Shown here: piece by piece, positions 1 to 6,467 of the stretch | Numbering within the stretch: position 1 is the stretch's first letter | Layout of the letters: every line of letters begins with the position of its first letter | Assembly: GCA_043729515.1 (NCBI GenBank) | Contig: JAYTLK010000019.1 | Span: 1-12,878, forward strand | Direction of reading: 5' to 3' | Source: JANXSS01 sp043729515 | Lineage (GTDB): Bacteria > Pseudomonadota > Gammaproteobacteria > Burkholderiales > Burkholderiaceae_D | Length of the DNA: 12,878 bases | Translations under genes and position numbers: made by a program | Notes under the pieces: generated by a model | What the model was told of the DNA's origin: nothing | The model's database searches: none | The model's input: only the letters and a program-made list of their open reading frames with translations

Positions 1-893
1 AAATTTTCTTTTCTTATTTTTGGCATTGATCCAATAACTGTTCTACTCTCCCCTGTAGTTTCGCCAAGCGATTCGGAGGTAATCGTTGGAGGGATAGAAA
101 TCCCTTCTACTGGCTGTCGAGGAGTTTGATGACGAAAGAAACATTTGCCATTTTTGAAAATCTCGATTTCCGCGATTTGATCGGGGTAAATTCCACCAAA
201 AACTGCAACCTCTCTTTCTCGCCAATTTCTCTTGTCCTTTGCCAAAACAAACGCGGTATTTATATCGGGATCCAAATTTATTGTTAATATCACATTGCAA
301 CTACCATTGTGACGGTGGATCCCAGAATAAGGCTCTGCTTTTTTCTTTATCCATGACGTGCCTAAAAATGGAGAACAATCTTCAGTCATGTTCTGATACT
401 GCTTGATATTACAGTTAGGCACTGACTGCGCATTTTGGTTTTCTTGCGTTCTCCAATAATTCGCCAACAGAGTATCTATTTTCAATTTTTCCATGAATGC
501 AGGCATGTCTTTCGATGAAATACGTATGCCGCGATACACGACAATTGGTTCGGCAAGCAGACCTCTTGTAATCGCCTCGGGAGCGAGAACATCATATTTT
601 TTATCGTTAAAACTTACTTTGAAATGTTCTTGTTCAATCGAGGTGAAAGCAGGCACATCGCAAGTTTGCACTTTTCGAAATTCTTGCGACTGGCTTTCAG
701 AAGGCCGGCCAGTAGAACGAGCTAAGGCAGGAGGCCGGCGTCCACTGATTACATGTTTGAGGACCGGATTGTGCTCTTGACTCGATCTCGTCTGTACCGG
801 AGTCACCTTCCTCGACGTAGAATCTGGTTTAGTGCCAGATACAATATCGGCGTCAACCATGCGGTTTTGTGCTTTAGGAGTCGAGATTTTCAT
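1..893 (-). CDS. Putative ADP-ribosyltransferase toxin/effector, partial (C-terminus beyond left edge)
   Basis: An uninterrupted minus-strand frame starts at ATG 893-891 and is still open at base 1, giving 297 residues. Residues 1-80 are polar, rich in Ser, Thr, Arg and Gln, with no hydrophobic signal peptide. Residues ~90-250 carry the three marks of the R-S-E class of mono-ADP-ribosyltransferases: an Arg in VVYRG (R121), a Ser/Thr strand FLGTSW (S180), and a Glu-x-Glu turn EREVAVFGGI (E226, E228). The last closely parallels the EQEVSALGGI segment of cholera toxin A, and a following PDQI aligns with its YSQI. Known members move ADP-ribose from NAD+ onto a host protein, usually an arginine. 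Lack of a signal peptide would fit delivery by a type III or similar system, but no secretion genes are in view. No strong ribosome site precedes the start; Met12 is an alternative. The gene is AT-rich unlike everything to its right, so it was probably acquired. The target is unknown. Confidence 0.68.
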   Translation of the reverse strand, partial: MKISTPKAQNRMVDADIVSGTKPDSTSRKVTPVQTRSSQEHNPVLKHVISGRRPPALARSTGRPSESQSQEFRKVQTCDVPAFTSIEQEHFKVSFNDKKYDVLAPEAITRGLLAEPIVVYRGIRISSKDMPAFMEKLKIDTLLANYWRTQENQNAQSVPNCNIKQYQNMTEDCSPFLGTSWIKKKAEPYSGIHRHNGSCNVILTINLDPDINTAFVLAKDKRNWREREVAVFGGIYPDQIAEIEIFKNGKCFFRHQTPRQPVEGISIPPTITSESLGETTGESRTVIGSMPKIRKEN

Positions 894-1008
894 GATCAAT
901 ATTTACGTAAGTCGATAATTCGCTTATGAATTATTGAAATGCAAAAATCTGATAATTTTTCCAACCAGCTTTTCCTGTCGTGGACAAAACAGAAAAATAA
1001 AGGTCCAG

Positions 1009-1078
1009 CTTCATGCAAAAAATTACTAGAATTTTGCTGTATCGCAGCAAAAAGAATTAGAAATCTTTCTTCATGCAA
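1009..1078. repeat. Pair of direct 10-mers flanking a hairpin upstream of the toxin-like gene
   Basis: The 10-mer CTTCATGCAA occurs at 1009-1018 and again at 1069-1078, exactly 60 bases apart. Between the two copies lies a perfect 8-base inverted repeat. The block is 116-185 bases upstream of the toxin-like ATG. It could be a pair of regulator sites on one face of the DNA (about six helical turns) or chance similarity in AT-rich DNA. Confidence 0.35.
1032..1052. other. Perfect inverted repeat / hairpin
   Basis: Arms TTTTGCTG (1032-1039) and CAGCAAAA (1045-1052) are perfect complements around a 5-base loop, TATCG. No clean T-run follows on either strand, so a classical terminator is not well supported. 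An operator or an mRNA leader structure for the toxin-like gene is equally possible. Confidence 0.4.
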
Positions 1079-1213
1079 GCGGTAAGAAAGTTTGCCATTT
1101 TTCTATAAAACTTTTCGAAATGTTAAGCAAATTAAGCTCAAAATAGTTTTGCAACTTCCTGTTGCGGCAATTGCCAAGAGGAAATTTAGTAAGATTAAGT
1201 AGGAGTAAAGGAA

Positions 1214-1243
1214 ATGAAAAACGGACCTGTCGCATTCTTTTAA
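1214..1243 (+). CDS. Nine-codon mini-ORF with good ribosome site (leader peptide or truncated gene start)
   Basis: ATG 1214 opens a frame MKNGPVAFF ended by TAA 1241-1243. It is preceded by a purine-rich AGGAG (1201-1205) and AAAGGA (1207-1212), a stronger ribosome site than most genes here have. It sits exactly where AT-rich DNA gives way to GC-rich DNA. Two readings fit: a leader peptide, or the first codons of an acquired gene cut off by the rearrangement that formed the junction. No protein match can be made from nine residues. Confidence 0.22.
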   Translation: MKNGPVAFF

Positions 1244-1925
1244 GCATTGAGGGAGCATGCCACGGCGGCGAAACATCTAGTCAACGGCTCTGAGCCGTTG
1301 AGCAACTGTGTATCCGTCCAGCACCAAGCTCACCGGTGCCAAATGGAAGCTGGCTGGTGATTTGATTGAACGAGCGTTCGGCCAGTGCGGCGCGCCAGCG
1401 CATCATGGCCGGCGGGAGTACGGCAATGCCTGTTCGATACGTTCAATTCCACCTACCCGTCGCGATTGCTTCCGACGCATTTCCGCCCAAGCAAACGCTT
1501 CATAAGACATTCTTGCAACGGGTAGGCGCCGAGGGGGCCGTGAGTACTTTCAGGATCGACGGCGAGCGCAATGGCTGCGATTGAAGGGGGGGCGAGCACG
1601 TCGACAGTAGCAGGCATTGCTGCACCGCCGACGGGCAGCCCGTCACGGCAAGTTGAATGCGATTTTGATGCGGACAAAAGGGTAAAGGCGGCAAGCGCAA
1701 CGTCGTTGTCGTCGCTACATTTGGCCTGGATGCTGTACATCGGACTTGCCCACCGACGTCGGTTTCGTCTGTCCCAGTCAAGGTGGGCAGTATTCCCGTT
1801 GATGTTTGTTATATGCAAACATCAAACGATTGGTTGTTGCTCGCTGAGATATGGATCATGTGCTGAGGTCCGACGTCATGATCAGTATCTGTCGCAAGCA
1901 TCTGCATGAAATTCCGTGCAGTGGA
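1244..1925. other. About 680 bases without a recognisable gene
   Basis: Several overlapping open frames of 60-120 codons exist on both strands (for example 1571-1909 plus and 1818-1453 minus). None shows a recognisable domain, a good ribosome site or a sensible amino-acid pattern, so I treat them as chance frames in GC-rich DNA. The block lies between the AT-rich segment and the core-like genes. It may be decayed mobile DNA, but I could not identify a transposase or integrase in it. Confidence 0.4.
1281..1301. repeat. 21-base near-perfect palindrome (10-base arms, 1-base centre)
   Basis: TCAACGGCTC (1281-1290) and GAGCCGTTGA (1292-1301) are perfect complements separated by a single T. As RNA it would fold into a shorter stem with a few loop bases. 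There is no T-run after it, so it is not an evident terminator. The symmetric form suits a dimeric DNA-binding protein or a recombination end. It lies some 40-60 bases inside the GC-rich side of the composition boundary. Confidence 0.5.
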
Positions 1926-2129
1926 TTATTCTTTTGCACCGTCCGAAGGAGCACCGGCATCAGCACCTGCATCGGCAACATCCGGCTTTGTCTTCGCCGC
2001 ATGATGCTCTTGATGCGGCTTTTTCCCCGGCTGTACGGTTTCATCCGCGTCGGGCGACAGCGCTTCTCCGTGGTGTTTTTTCTCTTGCTGGACTTTCTTG
2101 TCGTGGGCGATGTTGCGTGGATCGGTCAT
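1926..2129 (-). CDS. Small hydrophilic, charged protein of unknown function (67 aa)
   Basis: This frame starts at ATG 2129 with GAAAG about six bases upstream and ends at 1926. The product is extremely hydrophilic: the first half is rich in Lys, His, Gln and Glu (AHDKKVQQEKKHHGE), and the second half is rich in Ala, Asp, Gly and Pro. It has no membrane segment, signal peptide or cysteine, and is probably disordered. Small disordered proteins of this style are common near stress genes in Burkholderiales, but I know no assigned function for this one. It stands alone: the KaiC-like gene to the right is transcribed away from it, and no recognisable gene lies to its left. Its biased, non-random composition is the main argument that it is real. 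Confidence 0.6.
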   Translation of the reverse strand: MTDPRNIAHDKKVQQEKKHHGEALSPDADETVQPGKKPHQEHHAAKTKPDVADAGADAGAPSDGAKE

Positions 2130-2556
2130 GAATGACTTTCAAATAAAAAGGAGTGAAGTATCAACCGAAAGCAGCGGCGCACTCTGTACGCGCGCGCGCA
2201 GACGGATGCATTTTCCACACATCGTCGCGCTGATTCGCACCACCGGGGAGTGACAGATCATTTGCCTGCAAGTGCCGCCGTGGCCTGGATCGAAGCCGGG
2301 ATTGATCGGAAGATAGTAGTCGACGGCGCTTTCCTGTTGACACTGATGCAAGCCTATACAAAAATAACCGGAGGGAAGATTCAGCGTGGAATTTTGGCGA
2401 TTACATGATGCAAAAGCAGCCGCGCTATTTTTCCACACCGGAGATCGATTACCATCCGTGGTTGGCAAATGCCACCGATTTTTCACATGATGCGACCGTA
2501 TGTCGACAGTTGGCAAAGACGACGGTTGCACGATTGCAAGAAAGCACCGTCACCCC
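2130..2556. promoter_or_regulatory. Divergent intergenic region between the 67-aa gene and the KaiC-like gene
   Basis: Promoters for both divergent genes should lie here, but no good one is visible. TTGACA (2337-2342) is followed by TATACA (2355-2360) with only 12 bases between them, too short for sigma-70. An alternating purine-pyrimidine run of CG steps lies at about 2186-2200. A plus-strand frame from ATGATG 2405 to 2608 overlaps the start of the next gene in another frame and has no ribosome site. It is probably not a gene. Confidence 0.35.
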
Positions 2557-4032
2557 ATGGGCATGCAGCACACTCGACACGCGCATAGCGTGCGGCCGAT
2601 CCCGCTGATCGAAACGGGCGTCGAAGGCCTCGACGTGACCTTGGGCGGCGGGCTTCCTGCGAACGGGCTCTATCTGATCCAGGGATTGGCAGGAAGCGGC
2701 AAGACGACATTGGCATGTCAGATCGGCTTCCAGCACGCCAAGCAAGGCGGGAAGGTATTGATCCTGACACTGCTGGCCGAGTCCCATGCAAAGATGCTGA
2801 GTCATCTTTGTAATTTCAGCTTCTTCGATGAAAGTCTCATCGGCACGCATGTCGTGCTCTTCAGCGGCTATAACGCGTTACTGAAAAATGGCCTGCGTGC
2901 GTTGCTGGAACAAATTGCCGAGATGTTGTCGGCGGAGCGTCCAGGCATGCTCATCATCGATGGATTCCGATCGGTGCGCGCGACGGCAAAGTCGGATCTG
3001 GCAATGACGGAATTCGTTCACTCCTTGAATTCCCTGACCTCGACGATGGGCTGCACGACGTTCATTCTTTCACCGGTGGAAGGCAATGTGACCGACTCCG
3101 AGAACACGCTCGTCGATGGCGTAATTGAAATGGGCCAGCATGCACAGGGCATGCGCTTGATTCGCGAGCTACAGGTATTCAAGATTCGAGGCGCGAATCA
3201 TCTCCTCGGCAAGCACGTATTCGAGGTTGCGGACAACGGCGTGATTGTCTATCCGCGCTTCGAAGCGGTCTCCAGCCGCCATCCTGCGCCGCAGGAAGAG
3301 CCGCAAACCTATCTGAGCACCGGTGTTCCATCATGGGATGTCCGCATCGGTGGCGGCGTGGTGAACGGATCGATTACCTGCTTGTTGGGTAGCCCGGGTG
3401 TCGGCAAGACGATCATGGGTTTGCATTTCATTCAAGCCGGCCTGCACAAGCAGGAAAATTGCCTTATCGTCGGCTTCCACGAGTCACCGGCGACACTGCG
3501 CATCAAGGCAGAAAAGATCAACCTGCCCTTCTCCAAGGCGCTCAACGATGGCCAGCTTGGAATCCTCTGGCAATTGCCGCTTGAAGTGCCGGTCGACGAC
3601 CTTGCGAAGCGCATGTTCGCTGACGTCAAGGAACGGAACGTGACGCGCGTATTCATCGATGGCCTGGAAGGACTCAGCAGTCTGGTCATGCATCCTGAAA
3701 GAGAACGATCGTTCCTGGTTACGTTGACCAGCGAACTGCGCTCGCTCGGCGTGACGACTTTTTTCTCGGAACAGCTGCATTACTTCAAGCATGCCGCACC
3801 GGCTGCCCAGCCGTCGTCGTCATCGCTCTATGAAAACATCACGCTTCTGGAATTTCTCACGCACGACTACGTGAACTACCGGCAAATCAGTGTGCTCAAG
3901 CTTCGGCAAAACGACTATGACTCCACGATCCGGGTGATGACCATCACGGGCGATGGCGTAGAGATTGGCGCTTCGGTGGCGACGCTCGGCGCCACACCTG
4001 CAGAGGCGGGCGAAACGACGAGTGCCGCATGA
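2557..4032 (+). CDS. Double-domain KaiC-like ATPase (RecA superfamily)
   Basis: From ATG 2557 the product has 491 residues in two tandem KaiC/RadA-type domains. Domain I has TGVEGLD, a Walker A GLAGSGKTT (residues 43-51), one acidic residue in LLAES (E75) where KaiC has a Glu pair, and Walker B MLIIDG (131-136). Domain II has TGVPSWD, Walker A GSPGVGKT (278-285), GFHES (E309) and Walker B VFIDG (365-369), ending in a KLRQNDYD strand like the KMRGSWHD of KaiC. Both sites look able to bind ATP. The KaiC autophosphorylation Ser-Thr pair does not seem to be conserved, and no KaiA or KaiB is present. Such proteins are usually signalling ATPases rather than clock parts. AAGAAAG lies 12 bases upstream of this start; an in-frame ATG at 2500 has no ribosome site and adds a tail unlike the family. 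A response regulator follows 31 bases later. Confidence 0.85.
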   Translation: MGMQHTRHAHSVRPIPLIETGVEGLDVTLGGGLPANGLYLIQGLAGSGKTTLACQIGFQHAKQGGKVLILTLLAESHAKMLSHLCNFSFFDESLIGTHVVLFSGYNALLKNGLRALLEQIAEMLSAERPGMLIIDGFRSVRATAKSDLAMTEFVHSLNSLTSTMGCTTFILSPVEGNVTDSENTLVDGVIEMGQHAQGMRLIRELQVFKIRGANHLLGKHVFEVADNGVIVYPRFEAVSSRHPAPQEEPQTYLSTGVPSWDVRIGGGVVNGSITCLLGSPGVGKTIMGLHFIQAGLHKQENCLIVGFHESPATLRIKAEKINLPFSKALNDGQLGILWQLPLEVPVDDLAKRMFADVKERNVTRVFIDGLEGLSSLVMHPERERSFLVTLTSELRSLGVTTFFSEQLHYFKHAAPAAQPSSSSLYENITLLEFLTHDYVNYRQISVLKLRQNDYDSTIRVMTITGDGVEIGASVATLGATPAEAGETTSAA

Positions 4033-4063
4033 TGTTTCTTTGCCCAGCAAGCGGAGTTGAATC

Positions 4064-4438
4064 GTGACAGAGATGCGCCGGATTCTCGTCGTCGACGACG
4101 AACCTGATATCACCGATACCTACAAGCTGCTCTTCGAGCTGCATGGCTATTTGGTGATGACGGCAGGCAACGGGGTCGAGGCACTTGACGCCGTCAAGGA
4201 CATGGAACCGGATATCATCCTGTCGGACTGCATGATGCCGAAGATGGATGGCGTCGAATTCATCCGCCGGGCGCGGCGCATTCCTGCGCTTGCATCGATA
4301 CCGGTGATCCTGATGAGCGGTGCGCCTGAACTGCACGACTTCAGTGGCAACCTTCACACCATGTTCCTGCAGAAGCCGCTTCTGTTCGACGAGGTGTTGC
4401 AGGAGGTAAAACGTCTTTTGGAAATGCACCAGCCCTGA
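4064..4438 (+). CDS. Single-domain response regulator (CheY-like receiver)
   Basis: The start is GTG 4064, chosen because GGAG (4053-4056) lies seven bases upstream. The internal ATG at 4073 would fall too far from it and trim the first beta strand. The 124-residue product is one receiver domain with all key residues: the acidic pair D11-D12, phospho-acceptor D55 in SDCMMP, S85 in the switch position and K104 before Pro. There is no output domain, so it probably acts by protein contact. It lies 31 bases after the KaiC-like gene on the same strand, which points to one transcript and a joint signalling role. No histidine kinase is encoded nearby, so its phosphate donor is unknown. Confidence 0.9.
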   Translation: MTEMRRILVVDDEPDITDTYKLLFELHGYLVMTAGNGVEALDAVKDMEPDIILSDCMMPKMDGVEFIRRARRIPALASIPVILMSGAPELHDFSGNLHTMFLQKPLLFDEVLQEVKRLLEMHQP

Positions 4439-4612
4439 AGGGCGGCGAAAGTCATTGACCGTCGAATATGTCCGCCAGGTTTTCTTGGCCGGCGAAGGCG
4501 CAAGCTGACGGCGAAGTCGGATGAAAACCTGCACTTCGCCAGGCGCTCGGACTTGCTGAGGTAAGGAAGCATTCGCCTTGTTTCGGTTCGTTTTGCAAAT
4601 TACACCGCCTGC

Positions 4613-4626
4613 GTCGGTGCACCGAC
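4613..4626. promoter_or_regulatory. Perfect 14-base palindrome, candidate upstream activator site
   Basis: GTCGGTGCACCGAC is a perfect palindrome whose right end lies about 125 bases upstream of the -24 element of the sigma-54 promoter at 4750. Enhancer-binding proteins for sigma-54 bind symmetric sites at this kind of distance. The assignment rests on position and symmetry only; no known regulator consensus is claimed. Confidence 0.45.
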
Positions 4627-4749
4627 ACGGCAAGAACTCACCACAACCGAGCATTGTCACCAAGCCTCAATGCGACCATTTTCATGCGCATGCCGCCGCG
4701 CACGGGCGTAGCCACGGCATCTTTCTACGACAGCACGTCAATCCTTTCA

Positions 4750-4765
4750 TGGCACGTCCCTTGCA
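4750..4765 (+). promoter_or_regulatory. Sigma-54 (RpoN) -24/-12 promoter of the sulfurtransferase cluster
   Basis: TGGCACGTCCCTTGCA matches the sigma-54 consensus TGGCACG-N4-TTGCW at every fixed position, with GG and GC correctly spaced. Transcription should start near 4775-4780, giving a leader of about 45-50 bases before the ATG at 4824. Sigma-54 promoters need an enhancer-binding ATPase; none is encoded in the window. The whole 385-base gap (4439-4823) holds no other gene. Confidence 0.85.
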
Positions 4766-4823
4766 GGTGTTCCTTGCTGGTGTTGCCCAGCAACTTCTTT
4801 GTCCACTCTTCCGAGGACTGTCC

Positions 4824-5711
4824 ATGAACACGCTGATTTCGCCTGAAGAACTTGATTTGCTGATGTCTACCGAACGCGCAGTCGTCATCGATACGCGGGA
4901 CCCGGATGCTTATGCACAGGGCCATATTCCAGGCGCAGTCAACTTGCGGGAGATTTTTACTTTTCTCGCCACCTCGAGTGCGCAAGGAATGCAGGATTTG
5001 AAATCGACCTTCACCAAGGCGCTGGGCGATGCCGGATTGTCCGGAGCCGAGACGGCCGTGTTCTATGAAGATGCGATGAACAGCGGTTATGGCCAGTCCT
5101 GCCGTGGGTATTATTTGTTGACCTGGCTCGGCTATCCGCACGTGAAGGTCCTCAACGGTGGCTTGTCGGGATGGAAGGCCAAGGGGTTGCCGCTGTCAAC
5201 CACGCCGGCAACCCCGGTGGCGTCAACCTTCCCGATGGACTTGCCCGGCGCCGATGTGATGCTGACCAAGGACGACATGATCGCGGCCCTCGGAACGGAT
5301 ACGGTGCTGCTCGACGTGCGTGACATCGACGAATGGATTGCAGAAAGCTCTTCGCCCTACGGCAAGGATTTCGCGCCACGCAAGGGCCGCCTGCCGGGCG
5401 CGAAGTGGATCGAATGGTATCGGTTCATGAAGCCATCGCCAAATGGGCCGGTGTTCAAATCGCCCGACGAGGTCCAGGCCGAATGCGCCACTGCCGGCAT
5501 CGACGCACATGACACCGTGTATCTGTATTGCTTCAAGGGGGCCCGGGCATCGAACACGTTCCTGGCCCTCAAGCAAGCGGGATTCTCGGATGTGCGCATG
5601 TATTTCGGGTCTTGGAACGAATGGTCGCGCGATGATTCATTGCCGATCGAAACCGGCCTGCCGTTCTCCGGGAAGGCAGCCGCTACGCCGTCGATCGGCA
5701 TCGCCGCCTGA
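4824..5711 (+). CDS. Two-domain rhodanese sulfurtransferase
   Basis: The start at ATG 4824 follows GAGGA (4813-4817) at normal spacing; an open frame reaches 82 codons further upstream but that part contains the sigma-54 promoter. The 295-residue product has two rhodanese domains, the usual size for thiosulfate or 3-mercaptopyruvate sulfurtransferases. Domain I (~1-125) has VIDTRDPDAYAQGHIPGAVN and NGGLSGWKAKG and acts as the inactive half. Domain II (~145-285) has VLLDVRDIDEW, GRLPGAKWI and the active-site loop YCFKGARAS, with the persulfide-bearing Cys236. The enzyme moves sulfane sulfur from a donor such as thiosulfate to an acceptor thiol or cyanide, probably in the cytoplasm as no signal peptide is seen. 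It is first in a four-gene cluster behind a sigma-54 promoter. Donor specificity cannot be settled from the loop alone. Confidence 0.88.
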   Translation: MNTLISPEELDLLMSTERAVVIDTRDPDAYAQGHIPGAVNLREIFTFLATSSAQGMQDLKSTFTKALGDAGLSGAETAVFYEDAMNSGYGQSCRGYYLLTWLGYPHVKVLNGGLSGWKAKGLPLSTTPATPVASTFPMDLPGADVMLTKDDMIAALGTDTVLLDVRDIDEWIAESSSPYGKDFAPRKGRLPGAKWIEWYRFMKPSPNGPVFKSPDEVQAECATAGIDAHDTVYLYCFKGARASNTFLALKQAGFSDVRMYFGSWNEWSRDDSLPIETGLPFSGKAAATPSIGIAA

Positions 5712-5770
5712 GTGAGCGCACGATCCGCATGCGCCACACCTGCCACACAGGCAACCTGACAACCCAACCC

Positions 5771-5800
5771 GCATGGCGCATTCGAGCGCGCCCGCCATGC
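5771..5800 (+). other. Inverted repeat between the sulfurtransferase and OsmC genes
   Basis: GCATGGCG (5771-5778) pairs perfectly with CGCCATGC (5793-5800) across a 14-base loop, followed by a pyrimidine-rich TCTCTTCTTCC. The tail is not a true T-run, so complete termination is unlikely. It may be a processing or attenuation hairpin that sets the ratio of the first gene to the three behind it. Confidence 0.4.
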
Positions 5801-5822
5801 TCTCTTCTTCCAGGATCTTCCG

Positions 5823-6401
5823 ATGTCCAGCCCAGTCGAATTGAAACTTGTCAGCGACAGCACCGCACCGCAAACCGTCAAGGCATATCTGCGCCCGATC
5901 GATCGCGACGGCCTGCTGAAATTTGCAGCTGCAGGCAAGGCCGACCCGAGTCGGCGCGGTACCAACAAGGTCCACACCGTCATGCAGGGCCAATACCGCT
6001 CGTGGAGCTTTGTCGGCATTCACAATCCGGTCGTGGTTGATGAGCCGCTCCATTTGTTCGGGGAGAACACCGCGCCGGCGCCGGGCGAGGTCGCACTGTC
6101 GGCGTTGGGCGGATGCCTTGGAGTCGGCATCACAGCGGTTGCAACGCTACGGCAAGTCAAGCTGACAAAGCTGGAGCTTTTCCTGGAAGGCGACATCGGC
6201 AACCCGGCGGCGTGGGGCGCGGATGGCGCCGAGATGGCGCCGGCGCAAATGGGTTTTCAGGCAATCCGGATCAAGGTCGTCATCGAGGGTGATGCCAGTC
6301 GCGAGGAACTTGATGCGATCGTCCGGCATGCCAATCATTATTCGCCCGTGGCCAACACGATGCGCAACCCGATTCCGTTCGATATCGCGCTCGGAACCTG
6401 A
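5823..6401 (+). CDS. OsmC-family protein
   Basis: ATG 5823 follows AGGA (5812-5815) by seven bases. The 192-residue product has the OsmC layout: an N-terminal beta-rich part with NKVHTVMQGQYRSW, then APAPGEVALSALGGCLG holding the first redox cysteine (Cys98) at the start of the long helix, then a C-terminal HYSPVANTM segment. In classical OsmC and Ohr peroxidases that last segment carries the second cysteine (C-P-V); here it is Ser174. Without the Cys pair a normal thiol peroxidase cycle is unlikely. Sulfane-sulfur or persulfide chemistry on a single cysteine, or a binding role, would fit its place between a sulfurtransferase and two redox enzymes, but that is inference. The gene lies 111 bases after the sulfurtransferase and 66 before the next gene. 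Confidence 0.85.
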   Translation: MSSPVELKLVSDSTAPQTVKAYLRPIDRDGLLKFAAAGKADPSRRGTNKVHTVMQGQYRSWSFVGIHNPVVVDEPLHLFGENTAPAPGEVALSALGGCLGVGITAVATLRQVKLTKLELFLEGDIGNPAAWGADGAEMAPAQMGFQAIRIKVVIEGDASREELDAIVRHANHYSPVANTMRNPIPFDIALGT

Positions 6402-6467
6402 CGGCGGCGGCGCCGGTTGACTTACCGCGTCTGCGGCGTTGGCATGCAGATGCATCATGGAGGTTTC

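Larger units (their letters stand above)
896..1213. promoter_or_regulatory. AT-rich intergenic region between the toxin-like gene and the composition boundary
   Basis: This stretch holds no convincing gene. It must contain the promoter of the minus-strand toxin-like gene. On the minus strand a TTGCAT hexamer and an AATTAT hexamer lie about 18 bases apart within 60 bases of the ATG, a weak sigma-70 match. Small palindromes are also present: TTACGTAA at 903-910 and GGCAATTGCC at 1166-1175, the latter directly after a GCAAC/GTTGC stem (1151-1165). A 60-codon TTG-started frame (1078-896, minus) ends three bases before the toxin-like ATG; it resembles no family I know. Confidence 0.4.

Noticed and set aside
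896..1078. A 60-codon TTG-started frame ending just before the toxin-like ATG, considered as an effector chaperone
   Set aside because: Too short and not acidic or chaperone-like, poor start and no ribosome site.
1308..1505. A possible transposase remnant in the GC-rich side of the boundary
   Set aside because: I could not match any transposase motif (DDE, HTH) or terminal repeats in either strand.
1453..1818. A 121-codon minus-strand frame in the gene-poor stretch
   Set aside because: No domain, no ribosome site and an amino-acid pattern typical of non-coding GC-rich DNA; left as unexplained sequence.
2186..2200. Alternating CG run as a Z-DNA or regulatory element
   Set aside because: Short and common in GC-rich genomes; no link to a promoter was seen.
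2337..2360. TTGACA and TATACA as a sigma-70 promoter for the KaiC-like gene
   Set aside because: Only 12 bases separate the hexamers; sigma-70 needs about 16-18.
2405..2608. A 67-codon plus-strand frame overlapping the start of the KaiC-like gene
   Set aside because: No ribosome site before its ATGATG, a shifted-frame overlap with a strong gene, and no known family.
3944..4663. A 239-codon minus-strand open frame opposite the KaiC-like tail and response regulator
   Set aside because: It is antisense to two genes with clear domains and shows no recognisable motif; GC-rich DNA gives such frames by chance.
4578..4823. An 82-codon N-terminal extension of the sulfurtransferase
   Set aside because: It would run through the sigma-54 promoter, has no ribosome site, and the family begins at the ATG at 4824.
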